From UTCHB3 sp964531325 (lineage in GTDB: Bacteria; Bacteroidota; Ignavibacteria; Ignavibacteriales; Ignavibacteriaceae), in the NCBI GenBank assembly GCA_964531325.1, contig CAZHCW010000001.1, positions 1 through 64,000 on the forward strand: a stretch of 64,000 nucleotides of DNA, written 5' to 3'. The position numbers and the translations under genes are program-made. Shown here piece after piece: positions 54,956 through 63,021 of this stretch; the first letter of the stretch is position 1, and the number at the start of each line of letters is the position of its first letter. The notes under the pieces were generated by a model that was given only the letters and a program-made list of their open reading frames with translations, was not told the origin of the DNA and searched no databases.

Positions 54956-56248
54956 TCAGTCTCTCTCAATCTTGCCAAATAAGTCATATTCGGCTGAATC
55001 ATAGATTAAAACGGTTACCATATCCCCGGGCATCAGGTCATGGTCTTCTCTGTCAATAATAACTTCACAATCTACCTCAGGGGCATCCATCGTACCTCTA
55101 CCGATATAATAATCTCCCTCCTCAGAATCAATGATCACTTTTTGAGTTGAACCGACATAAAGGGCATTATTCTGCGTTGAGATTTTTTTCTGAATTTCCA
55201 TTATTTTCCGCTTCCTGCGATTTTTTTCTTTTTCGGGTACAGGATCTCCGAGTATAAAACTCGAAGTGTTCTCTTCTACAGAGAAAGTAAATACGCCAAG
55301 ACGGTCAAATTTAAACTCTTTGATGAATTGCAGTAACTCTTTAAAATTTTCCTCAGATTCGGCGGGATAACCCGTAATAAAAGTTGTCCGAATGGTTACA
55401 CCGGGAATTCTTTTCCTAAGTTTTTCAAGTAATTCAAGTGTTGCTCTTTTAGTTATCCCCCTTCTCATCGATTTAAGAACAGAATCGCTAATATGCTGTA
55501 GAGGAATATCAATATATTTTACAATTTTTGGGTTATCAGCAATTTCATCAATCAGGTCATCTGGAAAATGTGAAGGATAAGCGTACATCAACCTGACCCA
55601 CTCGATCCCCTCAATCGATGAGAGTTTCCTTAGCAGTTCAGCGAGATTCCTCTTCCCATAAATATCTTTTCCGTAGTCAGTCGTGTCCTGCCCGATAATT
55701 ATCAGTTCCTTGACCCCCTGTTTTACGAGAAATTGAGTTTCTGCAATCAAATCTTCCATTGACTTCGATTTGTGCAGCCCACGCATAAGTGGAATAGAGC
55801 AAAATGAACAAGGATGATCACAACCTTCGGAAATTTTAAGATATGCAAAATGATTCTGCCCTGTGAGATGTCTTTCACCCAACAGTTCATATTTCAGATG
55901 CCCCCCCATATCTTCGATTATCTCTTCATACTTTTCAGTACCATAAAATTTATCAACTTCAGGAATTTCAGCCATCAAATCATCTTTGTATCGTTCACTT
56001 AAACAGCCTGCTACTATTACATTCTCAATCACACCATCATTTTTGAGTTTTACTGCCTTAAGTATCTCTTCAATAGATTCCTGTTTGGCAGCTTCGATAA
56101 ATCCACATGTATTCAGGATAACTGTGTTTGCTTCTTCCGGGTTCTCTGTTAGCTCATATCCGTTTAATAACAGTTGATTCATCAATCGTTCTGAGTCAAC
56201 TGTATTTTTTGAACATCCAAGGGTAATTACCCCAACTTTTTTTGCCAT
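54956..56248 (-). CDS. rimO: Ribosomal protein S12 methylthiotransferase RimO
   Basis: A 430-residue radical-SAM methylthiotransferase that adds a methylthio group to Asp88/89 of ribosomal protein S12. The UPF0004 domain supplies three cysteines for the auxiliary [4Fe-4S] cluster (LGCSKN, NTCGF, AGCLS). The radical-SAM CxxxCxxC is SEGCDHPCSFC, and a TRAM domain forms the C-terminus (VIIDREDHDLMPGDMVTVLI). The LGCSKNTVDSE start is diagnostic of RimO rather than MiaB, which is encoded at 63022. It stands 4 bp after cdsA on the same strand. Confidence 0.96.
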   Translation of the reverse strand: MAKKVGVITLGCSKNTVDSERLMNQLLLNGYELTENPEEANTVILNTCGFIEAAKQESIEEILKAVKLKNDGVIENVIVAGCLSERYKDDLMAEIPEVDKFYGTEKYEEIIEDMGGHLKYELLGERHLTGQNHFAYLKISEGCDHPCSFCSIPLMRGLHKSKSMEDLIAETQFLVKQGVKELIIIGQDTTDYGKDIYGKRNLAELLRKLSSIEGIEWVRLMYAYPSHFPDDLIDEIADNPKIVKYIDIPLQHISDSVLKSMRRGITKRATLELLEKLRKRIPGVTIRTTFITGYPAESEENFKELLQFIKEFKFDRLGVFTFSVEENTSSFILGDPVPEKEKNRRKRKIMEIQKKISTQNNALYVGSTQKVIIDSEEGDYYIGRGTMDAPEVDCEVIIDREDHDLMPGDMVTVLIYDSAEYDLFGKIERD

Positions 56249-56252
56249 ATTC

Positions 56253-57071
56253 CTAAAGATTTATAAAATTTTTTAAATAAATGTAAACGATGGGTGCAGA
56301 AGCAATTACCGAATCAAACCGGTCAAAAAATCCACCATGCCCCTTTAAGATGTTTGATGAATCTTTCACCCCTGCATCTCTCTTCAAAAGTGATTCAACC
56401 AGATCCCCCAATGGACCCACAATCCCAACTATTAACCCCAGGATAACTGCATCAAGTGGAGAAAGAAAATCGAGAAAGAGATATCTGAAAAGGAAAAAAC
56501 TGCCGATCGCCCCTGCCAACCCAAAACAGAAACCTTCCCAACTTTTTTTTGGGCTCACTCGTTTCATCAATTTGTGTTTGCCAAAACTAACTCCCCCAAA
56601 ATAGGCTGAAGTGTCGCTTAACCAGATTGATACCAAATAGGAGATAACAAACAATCCTGCCTGATCACTGCGAAAATCTCCAAATGCTCTCACCATATAG
56701 AGACTTCCGGCGCAAACTCCGATATAAAATATTCCGGTGAGGGTTGCCCCAACATTCAGGATAGCCGACCCTTTGTTTTTGAATAACTCTCTGAACATCA
56801 CAGCAAGAGTTACGACATATATCGATTCAAGCGTATCAAGCCAGTTGAACTTTAAATTTACGAGGAACAAGAGGAGAAGGGCAATCCCCGACCACTTCGA
56901 TGAACTTGCTTCTTTTTTGAATGCCATCAGGCTAAATTCGTAGTAAGAGACAGCAGCAATTAATGCAACTACCCCCATAAACCAATAACCGCCAAACCAG
57001 GCGGTTGCTAATACGAGGGGTCCAAGAGTGAATGCAATTGCAACTCTGGAAGCAAGGTCGGTAAATTTCAT
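56253..57071 (-). CDS. cdsA: Phosphatidate cytidylyltransferase CdsA
   Basis: A 272-residue integral membrane enzyme that makes CDP-diacylglycerol from phosphatidate and CTP, the entry to phospholipid synthesis. Eight or so hydrophobic helices are visible. The C-terminal signature is complete: SLLKRDAGVKDSSN with HGGFFDRFDS just after it. KKSWEGFCFGLAGA is also typical. ATG at 57071 (KFTDLASRVAIAF) is preferred; a longer frame from 57158 would add a basic, unlikely N-terminus and overlap the upstream gene by 62 bp. Confidence 0.92.
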   Translation of the reverse strand: MKFTDLASRVAIAFTLGPLVLATAWFGGYWFMGVVALIAAVSYYEFSLMAFKKEASSSKWSGIALLLLFLVNLKFNWLDTLESIYVVTLAVMFRELFKNKGSAILNVGATLTGIFYIGVCAGSLYMVRAFGDFRSDQAGLFVISYLVSIWLSDTSAYFGGVSFGKHKLMKRVSPKKSWEGFCFGLAGAIGSFFLFRYLFLDFLSPLDAVILGLIVGIVGPLGDLVESLLKRDAGVKDSSNILKGHGGFFDRFDSVIASAPIVYIYLKNFINL

Positions 57072-57096
57072 ATAAGAGAGAGATGTCCTCTTTTGG

Positions 57097-57468
57097 TTAG
57101 TTGAATGCCTCTTCTGAATCAGGATCTTCTTTAATATCGGCTTTTTTCGATTCGTCATACTCTTTTAAGAACTCGAATGCCGACTCGCTATCCTCAACTT
57201 TAACGAAAATTAAAATTGCTGACATATTCCCCAGACCGGGGTAAGAGCTGTCTTTTTTGTTCACAATCCATGTTTTTATCCCGCCACTTTCAAGATTGGC
57301 TTTTATCATTTCAGCTTCATACAAGTCATAACAACTGTAAACCAGAAGAAATTCATCTGTGTAGAAACTAACAGAACCATCGGGTGGATTGTTTACAACA
57401 ACACCACACTCCGGACATACGGGAGCACCACTATCAAAAAGTGCTCCACATTCGGGACACTCAAACAT
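57097..57468 (-). CDS. Zinc-ribbon plus DUF2007 small protein
   Basis: A 123-residue soluble protein. Two CPECG knuckles (FECPECGALFDSGAPVCPECG) make an N-terminal zinc ribbon. The following YSCYDLYEAEMIKANLESGGIKTWIVN is a DUF2007 domain (putative signal-transducing, found in PII-like contexts). An acidic tail ends the protein. Function unknown. ATG at 57468 is chosen; a TTG at 57480 would add four residues. It lies about 25 bp upstream of cdsA. Confidence 0.8.
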   Translation of the reverse strand: MFECPECGALFDSGAPVCPECGVVVNNPPDGSVSFYTDEFLLVYSCYDLYEAEMIKANLESGGIKTWIVNKKDSSYPGLGNMSAILIFVKVEDSESAFEFLKEYDESKKADIKEDPDSEEAFN

Positions 57469-57561
57469 TTCTGTATCCAATTCGTTAATGGGTTAAAAAA
57501 TCGGGCAACTTAAACCACATTATACTACATTTTTATGAAATTTAATCATTGAGATCAGTTT

Positions 57562-58368
57562 TTACCTTTTTGAGGTAAGTTTTCCCGCCAAACCTTCATA
57601 TTTTGTAAGTTCTGCATCAATTGAACCGATCACCACTTTGGTCTTTACCTTAACCGGCATCTTAATGTCATCGTCGGTCAACCAGACATAAATGCTTCCT
57701 TCGTTTTTGAAGAGTCCACCCTGTCTTACAAGTGGTTCAAGGATAACACAATCAAATTTCCCGGCAGCTACACTAATTCTCTCTCTTCCTCTGAAAACAA
57801 CATCAAGTTGATGAACTTTGCCTTCATAAAAGTTTTTAAGTTTTATTATATCACCCTTTTTTGATTTGGAATAATCAAATGTACGGCAGATGTAAAATGC
57901 TGAAATAATGTCGTGTGTATATTTTGGGAGTTTGTAGTCACCATCAGATGTTTTCGCTTTTCCTGCTCTGTGATCAAAAAAAGCTGAATAATCTTTTGTA
58001 AAACTACCTTCTTTAATGTGCTGTTCAAATCTCCAGGGGAATAGTCCTTCTACATCGAGAAAAGATTCGTATCTGTCACGAACTTTAAATACACCATCAA
58101 AAGAGGGAACGGAGTTAACCTGAAATAGAACATTATAGGTATCTCTTCCGGCAACCTTTTTCTTTGCAGGGATTTGCATTGTAGCAATACCGGCCGTTAC
58201 AAATCCATAATTAACATTAAATGTAAGTTTTTCACCTACCTTAAAAGCCTTATTTGTTACTTTAGGAAAATCGTCGTACACATCCCCCGGGGTAAAAAAA
58301 CCAGCAAGTAAAAACATGGCTCCCAGAAGTGTGATGCTAAAAATTACTCGTTTCATTTTAATTTCCAT
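57562..58368 (-). CDS. DUF3108 exported protein
   Basis: A 268-residue exported protein of the DUF3108 family. A signal peptide or anchor (KRVIFSITLLGAMFLLAGFF) is followed by a mostly beta domain that starts AFKVGEKLTFNVNYGFVTAG and includes VRDRYESFLDVEGLFPWRFEQHI. DUF3108 proteins are periplasmic or outer-membrane-linked with no settled role. Start is ATG at 58368 or 58356; both overlap the end of the GT9 gene. It is separated from the next gene (DUF2007) by about 90 bp. Confidence 0.82.
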   Translation of the reverse strand: MEIKMKRVIFSITLLGAMFLLAGFFTPGDVYDDFPKVTNKAFKVGEKLTFNVNYGFVTAGIATMQIPAKKKVAGRDTYNVLFQVNSVPSFDGVFKVRDRYESFLDVEGLFPWRFEQHIKEGSFTKDYSAFFDHRAGKAKTSDGDYKLPKYTHDIISAFYICRTFDYSKSKKGDIIKLKNFYEGKVHQLDVVFRGRERISVAAGKFDCVILEPLVRQGGLFKNEGSIYVWLTDDDIKMPVKVKTKVVIGSIDAELTKYEGLAGKLTSKR

Positions 58369-59353
58369 TCTTTATTTCTTTAATCTTCTTGTCAATTGCA
58401 GTAAAAATATTTTCACTGCTTATACTGTTCATACATTCCAAACGGGCGCATTGTTTCAGTGTGCAATCAGAACACCCGATTTCGGGCTGAAAAATCAATT
58501 TTTTATCAGTATAAGGCCCCCATCTTTCCACAGAGCACTGAACCACCCAAGGATAAAAGCCTACTGTGAAACTCCCTGCTGCTGCTGCAATATGTAAAGG
58601 TCCGGTGGAATTAGAAATGAATAAATCTCCCTCTTTAATGAATGAGATCAATTCAGCAAGAGAGAATTCCCCCGCCAATATCTTTGCATCACTTTCCCCC
58701 TTAACAATTTCACATTTTCCGATCTCCTCCTTCGATCCCGTCAAGTAAACATCAAATCTTCCATCTTTACACAATTTGGATGTGAGTTCACTGTATGTTT
58801 TCAAAGGTAGATCGGCAGCACTTCCCCCGCTTCCGGGATGAATTATTGTTAAAATCTTCTCATTATCCGGTATAAACCTGTTAAATTTTGGTATTCCCTC
58901 AAAAAAGTTTGAAGGGAAGTGATACTCCCCCTGCCACCCCAACATCGAAAGATTATATTCCAATTCATTCTTCCTGGCTGTTTTTCGATGCTCAAATACT
59001 TTCTTGTTAAAAAGAAAAGAATACCAGCGGTAGCCCGTTCCTGTCCGTAATTTTACTCCTGCCAAAAAAAAGGCAAGTGCAATCTTAAATCCGGGTGAAA
59101 CGATAAAAACTTCATCAAAATTAAACTTTTTTAGTACCGACGAAATAGAAAATGGTGTAAGGTCTTTTAACTCGTCCCAGTTTATAAAACCATCTATATA
59201 AGGGGATGCCTCTGCCAAAACCCGCGTGTAATCCCTTCCAAGGAAAAAGAGTTCACAGTCACCCTTTCTCTTCAACACTTCTGCCATTGGAAGTGTAAGT
59301 ACAACATCACCAATCCGGTCGTAGCGAACCAAAACTATTTTTCTATTCGACAT
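58358..59353 (-). CDS. Glycosyltransferase family 9 (heptosyltransferase-like)
   Basis: A 331-residue GT9-family glycosyltransferase with a GT-B fold. The N-terminal KIVLVRYDRIGDVVLTLPMAE and the C-terminal FISNSTGPLHIAAAAG with IHPGSGGS are the WaaC/WaaF/RfaQ signatures. These enzymes transfer ADP-heptose or related sugars in LPS core synthesis on the cytoplasmic face. A Cys-rich C-terminus (CSDCTLKQCARLEC) is common in non-enterobacterial members. Its start codon overlaps the stop of the TPR gene by 1 bp, indicating an operon. Confidence 0.9.
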   Translation of the reverse strand: MSNRKIVLVRYDRIGDVVLTLPMAEVLKRKGDCELFFLGRDYTRVLAEASPYIDGFINWDELKDLTPFSISSVLKKFNFDEVFIVSPGFKIALAFFLAGVKLRTGTGYRWYSFLFNKKVFEHRKTARKNELEYNLSMLGWQGEYHFPSNFFEGIPKFNRFIPDNEKILTIIHPGSGGSAADLPLKTYSELTSKLCKDGRFDVYLTGSKEEIGKCEIVKGESDAKILAGEFSLAELISFIKEGDLFISNSTGPLHIAAAAGSFTVGFYPWVVQCSVERWGPYTDKKLIFQPEIGCSDCTLKQCARLECMNSISSENIFTAIDKKIKEIKNGN

Positions 59354-60123
59354 CAGACTGTTTGAGTTTTGCTCTTCAGCAGTGAGATTATTTTTTCGTA
59401 ACTCTCTTTTTTCTCAGGTTCTTTTTCAATCAGTTTTGAAAATATCTCAATCGCTTTTGGTGTGTTTCCCTGACGGGCATAAATAATTGCCATCCCGGCG
59501 GTAATTATTTCATCTCCGTGTGGCGTTATATCCAAAGGTTTTGTCTCTTTTTCGTCGGTTAACTGTTCGAGAGATTGCTCATCGGTTGCAGGTTCGATAT
59601 TGTGGTAAGACCCGTCGATTGTATCTTCGTCTTCCATTTCTATGTCATTCCATAGATTTGTCGCTTCGGAGTGAACACTTTCATCCAGTTCCAATTCTTC
59701 AGGTTCAATATCTTCAGTCAATGGTTCCAAGTCAGGTTCTTCCTCTGATTCAGGGATTGAGAATTTGGAAATGGTGTCAGCCTCTCCGGACCTTCTGTTC
59801 TCTATCTCATCTGATACTTCTTTAATCAACTGTCGATAATAGTTTGTGAGTTCATTGGTGGCAAAAAACTTGGCAGCAGAATTAAGTGTGATCTCAGCGA
59901 GATTCGGTTTTTTGAGTTCAAGAAATATCCTGATCAACAGATAATATGCAGGAGGGTGCCCGGGAAAATATTTTAATCCCCCTTTTACCTCAAGAAGAGC
60001 TTCATCCATCTTTCCTTCTTCAAACAACATCGTAGCCCTGCGCAAAAAGAGAGCGGGTAGTCCCGACTCTGCAGCCAGCTGCTCAATCGCTGTTTTATAT
60101 AAGTTTTCTGAAGAATCTTTCAA
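59353..60123 (-). CDS. TPR-repeat protein with acidic linker
   Basis: A 256-residue soluble protein with TPR-like helices at both ends (about 1-105, for example LFEEGKMDEALLEVKGGLKYFPGHPPAY, and 205-256, IYARQGNTPKAIEIFSKLIEKEP). A long acidic, low-complexity linker (about 120-200) lies between. It is a likely scaffold protein. It lies 14 bp after the LptE-like gene and overlaps the GT9 gene by 1 bp, so it is tied to LPS-related genes. Confidence 0.82.
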   Translation of the reverse strand: MKDSSENLYKTAIEQLAAESGLPALFLRRATMLFEEGKMDEALLEVKGGLKYFPGHPPAYYLLIRIFLELKKPNLAEITLNSAAKFFATNELTNYYRQLIKEVSDEIENRRSGEADTISKFSIPESEEEPDLEPLTEDIEPEELELDESVHSEATNLWNDIEMEDEDTIDGSYHNIEPATDEQSLEQLTDEKETKPLDITPHGDEIITAGMAIIYARQGNTPKAIEIFSKLIEKEPEKKESYEKIISLLKSKTQTV

Positions 60124-60137
60124 TCTGATTTCCTTGT

Positions 60138-60662
60138 TTACCAGCCTGAAACGGTTTCAAGCAGTACATCTTCCGTAAGTTTTTCGAGTGTCTGCTGAAT
60201 TGCTTCATTTCTCCCGGCTTGTCCCGCTACTGCGGGATAATCGGCATAATTTGAAAACTGCCTCTCATAAATGTTTTTTTTCATTTTGAGATCTCTGTAC
60301 GACACCTGGATGGTAATATTTACTCTTCTTGCCTGAACCTGCTCACCCGTGGTAATTGCCGCCGGTGTATCAGAAATACCAATAATTGAACAATCGAGCA
60401 CAGCATCCGATTTCGTTTTATCTGTAATAATAAAACTGTTGTCATCAACAAACTTCTGTGTTAACAGTGTTGTAAACTGCTGCCCAAGTGCCGGTTCACC
60501 CGATCCACTTTGGTCGTTGGCATAAGGTATGGCAAGAGATTTAAGGTGTGGAGGTATCGAAGCACCTGTGAATGAGTAGGGACAACTGCACCCAGCAAGA
60601 CCCATCGTTACAAACAAGATGCCCAATAGACCATATTGCAAAATTTTAATTTTATTTGGCAT
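60138..60662 (-). CDS. lptE: LptE-like LPS-assembly lipoprotein
   Basis: A 174-residue lipoprotein. The hydrophobic leader ends in the lipobox MGLAGC (Cys about 25). The mature part YSFTGASIPPHLKSLAIPYANDQSG and the RRVNITIQVSYRDL strand match the LptE family of Bacteroidota, the plug protein of the LptD outer-membrane LPS translocon. LptD is not in the window. The start ATG at 60662 lies inside the last codons of the sigma-54 activator gene (11-bp overlap); a longer frame from 60689 would overlap more. Confidence 0.85.
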   Translation of the reverse strand: MPNKIKILQYGLLGILFVTMGLAGCSCPYSFTGASIPPHLKSLAIPYANDQSGSGEPALGQQFTTLLTQKFVDDNSFIITDKTKSDAVLDCSIIGISDTPAAITTGEQVQARRVNITIQVSYRDLKMKKNIYERQFSNYADYPAVAGQAGRNEAIQQTLEKLTEDVLLETVSGW

Positions 60663-61779
60663 CAAAGTCCTCAAATCCAAGTTTTTCAAGTTTTCTATAG
60701 AGAGTTCTCTCCGAAATATTAAGATACATGGCGGCTTTTCTTTTATTACCCCCGGCTTTTTGAAGTGCTTTCAGTATCAATTCCTTTTCAACTTTATCCA
60801 CATTAAGATCATCACGATCATCACTTGCCATTGACATATGAAAATCGCCCAACTGCCCGGTGTTCACAGTGAGGTTCGAGACCATCTCTTTTAATTCAAG
60901 AATATCTTTTTTTAGTTCAAAAAGAGCTCTGTATATGAAATCCCTCTCTATTTCGTCGGTTGATTTGTTTAGTCTGACGGGTAAATTTTTTGCCGGAGCC
61001 CGTCCGTCAATTCTCAGAAGACTTCTGAATGAATCCGCAGTTAAAACCCCGCTACGGCTGAGAGCAATAGCGGTCTCTACCGCATTTTTTAACTCCCGAA
61101 CATTTCCGGGCCAGGGATATTCGTATAACAAATTCATGGCGTCGGATGTTAACTCAACAGGAGGTCTCTGATTGTTTTTACAAAATAACGAGGCAAAATG
61201 GAGCGCAAACTCTTCAATGTCCTGTCTTCTTTTCCTCAGAGGTGGTATCTCGAGGGCAACAGCCTTAAGCCTGAAATAAAGATCTTCCCTGAATCTTTTT
61301 TCATCCACCAAATCCTGTAAATTTTTGTTCGTGGCTGCAATTATCCTTACATCAACCTTGGTAGTTTTTTCCGCACCAATTTTCATAAATTCTTTGGTTT
61401 CCAAAACCCTCAGGAATTTCACCTGAGTGGAGAGTGGCATCTCACCAATTTCATCGAGAAATAAAGTTGCATTATCAGCCAGTTCAAAATATCCTTTTCT
61501 GCTCTCGATTGCCCCGGTAAACGACCCTTTTGTGTGTCCAAAAAGCTCACTTTCAAGTAAACTCTCCGGAATTGCTCCACAATTTAGCGACAACATCTCT
61601 TTTTCCGCTCTCTTGCTAAGCGTGTGAAGCGCATGTGCAAAAACTTCTTTGCCTACTCCACTTTCACCGTAGATTAACACTGTGATGTCACTCGGTGCAA
61701 CCTGCAAAATAATATCCACAAGGTCTTTTATTTCCTTGGATCTGCCGATAATTCCTAATTTTTTCTGAATATCATCCAT
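60652..61779 (-). CDS. Sigma-54-dependent activator (bEBP) without receiver domain
   Basis: A 375-residue enhancer-binding protein made of an AAA+ sigma-54 activation domain (about 10-240) and a C-terminal Fis-type helix-turn-helix (GGNKRKAAMYLNISERTLYRKLEKLG). Walker A is GESGVGKE, Walker B LFLDEIGEMP, and the sigma-54-contact loop is GSFTGA (residues 85-90), a Ser variant of the usual GAFTGA. No N-terminal sensor domain exists, so activity is set by level or by a partner. It opens an operon with lptE, a TPR protein and GT9, and could act on the -24/-12 promoter at 3631. Confidence 0.93.
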   Translation of the reverse strand: MDDIQKKLGIIGRSKEIKDLVDIILQVAPSDITVLIYGESGVGKEVFAHALHTLSKRAEKEMLSLNCGAIPESLLESELFGHTKGSFTGAIESRKGYFELADNATLFLDEIGEMPLSTQVKFLRVLETKEFMKIGAEKTTKVDVRIIAATNKNLQDLVDEKRFREDLYFRLKAVALEIPPLRKRRQDIEEFALHFASLFCKNNQRPPVELTSDAMNLLYEYPWPGNVRELKNAVETAIALSRSGVLTADSFRSLLRIDGRAPAKNLPVRLNKSTDEIERDFIYRALFELKKDILELKEMVSNLTVNTGQLGDFHMSMASDDRDDLNVDKVEKELILKALQKAGGNKRKAAMYLNISERTLYRKLEKLGFEDFDAK

Positions 61780-61781
61780 TT

Positions 61782-62561
61782 TTATACCGATATGATCAAA
61801 CCATCGTGAGCGATGGTAATTCTGCTTAATCCCTCAGGAAACGAAGCCGAGATGGTTGAAATAAGTATCGAAGGGTCATCTGCATCCAAGTGGGTAAGGA
61901 TAATTTTTTTAATCTCTTTTTCTTTTAACAATTTAATAACAGCTTCAATCGATATGTGCGTTGTTTCGGTAATTAAAATTGAATTGGCATTAAAATTAAA
62001 TACCTCCAAATCAGCGGGAGAATCAACATCACCCGAGTAAAAGAGATCGCTTGTCGCCGATTCTATGGCGAGTGAATAACTTTTAAAATCAAGCCCCTTG
62101 CCCGGATATTCTTTGTACTTCTGCAAATGTGAGTTTTCGAGTGCTGTCAGCGTAAACTTCCCTCTGAAATCGAGTCGTTTTCCTGTTTCAATTTTTTGAA
62201 AATTGAGAACAAATCCGAGTCGATCTTCCAGCAGATAACTTTTATTAAGCAAATCTTTCAGAAAATTGATATTACTTTTTGATACAAATAGATCAAGGGG
62301 CATCTGCCGGTTATACATCTTCATCTGCTGAATTAAGGTGATTAATCCCGAAAAATGGTCAGGGTGAAAATGAGTAATCAAAACCCCGTCAATCTCCTTA
62401 AATTCAATCCCAAGTCTTAAAAGTGCACGACTGATCCCATCCCCGGCATCAATCAGAAGATTGTAAGAGTCGGACCTTATCAAAAATGAGGAATGAAAAC
62501 GGTTGAGAGAGGATCTGCCCGAACCGGTACCGGTGAATACTATTTTGATGGAATCAGACAT
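61782..62561 (-). CDS. MBL-fold metallohydrolase, RNase Z-like
   Basis: A 259-residue metallo-beta-lactamase-fold protein. The metal motif HFHPDH lies at about residues 64-69, with further ligands in ENSHLQK, YSGDVDS and TETTHIS and THLDADD near the end. The GTGSGRSSLNRFHSSFLI start is like RNase Z/ElaC and related phosphodiesterases, though the usual exosite arm is absent. The role could be in tRNA 3' processing or in cyclic-nucleotide or carbohydrate-phosphate hydrolysis. It directly precedes the sigma-54 activator, with 2 bp between. Confidence 0.85.
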   Translation of the reverse strand: MSDSIKIVFTGTGSGRSSLNRFHSSFLIRSDSYNLLIDAGDGISRALLRLGIEFKEIDGVLITHFHPDHFSGLITLIQQMKMYNRQMPLDLFVSKSNINFLKDLLNKSYLLEDRLGFVLNFQKIETGKRLDFRGKFTLTALENSHLQKYKEYPGKGLDFKSYSLAIESATSDLFYSGDVDSPADLEVFNFNANSILITETTHISIEAVIKLLKEKEIKKIILTHLDADDPSILISTISASFPEGLSRITIAHDGLIISV

Positions 62562-62584
62562 CAGTTCACCGGTTGTTTAGTTGA

Positions 62585-63016
62585 TCATGGCTGTTGAATT
62601 TCTTCATCAGGCTCACCGGATGATACCGAATCATCCAAAAAATAGTCAAAATCTGCACCGGGGAATTCATTTCCAACTGCAAAAACACAGTTATTGGCTC
62701 TCCTGAAATTTTCGGTTGCCAGATAATAAAGATACAAACCCGCATAAGCAGCTACCGTGAATTCAGACCGGGGATATCGTTGTATCAATAGCTCAAGAAA
62801 TGCCGCCGATTTTTCACCATCAGTGGTAAGAAGTGCTTTAATGTAGAGACTGATATCGGTGTCTATCTTTTCACCCGACTCACCAAGAATCTTTTTTAAC
62901 TCTTCGTGGTTTTCCTGTTTATACACCTCAAATATCTCTTTTGGTGTAGGAACCTGACTAAAATTTTGTGTCGAAATCAGAACAATAAATGCCAGAGCTA
63001 TAAATAATAACTTCAT
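62585..63016 (-). CDS. Small exported protein with TPR-like helices
   Basis: A 143-residue exported protein: signal peptide (KLLFIALAFIVLISTQNFSQ), then helical repeats (FLELLIQRYPRSEFTVAAYAGLYLYYLA) like the outer-membrane TPR proteins of the YbgF/BamD sort but too short to assign. The acidic C-terminus is low complexity. It is 5 bp after miaB and about 20 bp before the MBL gene on the same strand. Confidence 0.72.
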   Translation of the reverse strand: MKLLFIALAFIVLISTQNFSQVPTPKEIFEVYKQENHEELKKILGESGEKIDTDISLYIKALLTTDGEKSAAFLELLIQRYPRSEFTVAAYAGLYLYYLATENFRRANNCVFAVGNEFPGADFDYFLDDSVSSGEPDEEIQQP

Positions 63017-63021
63017 AAAAT

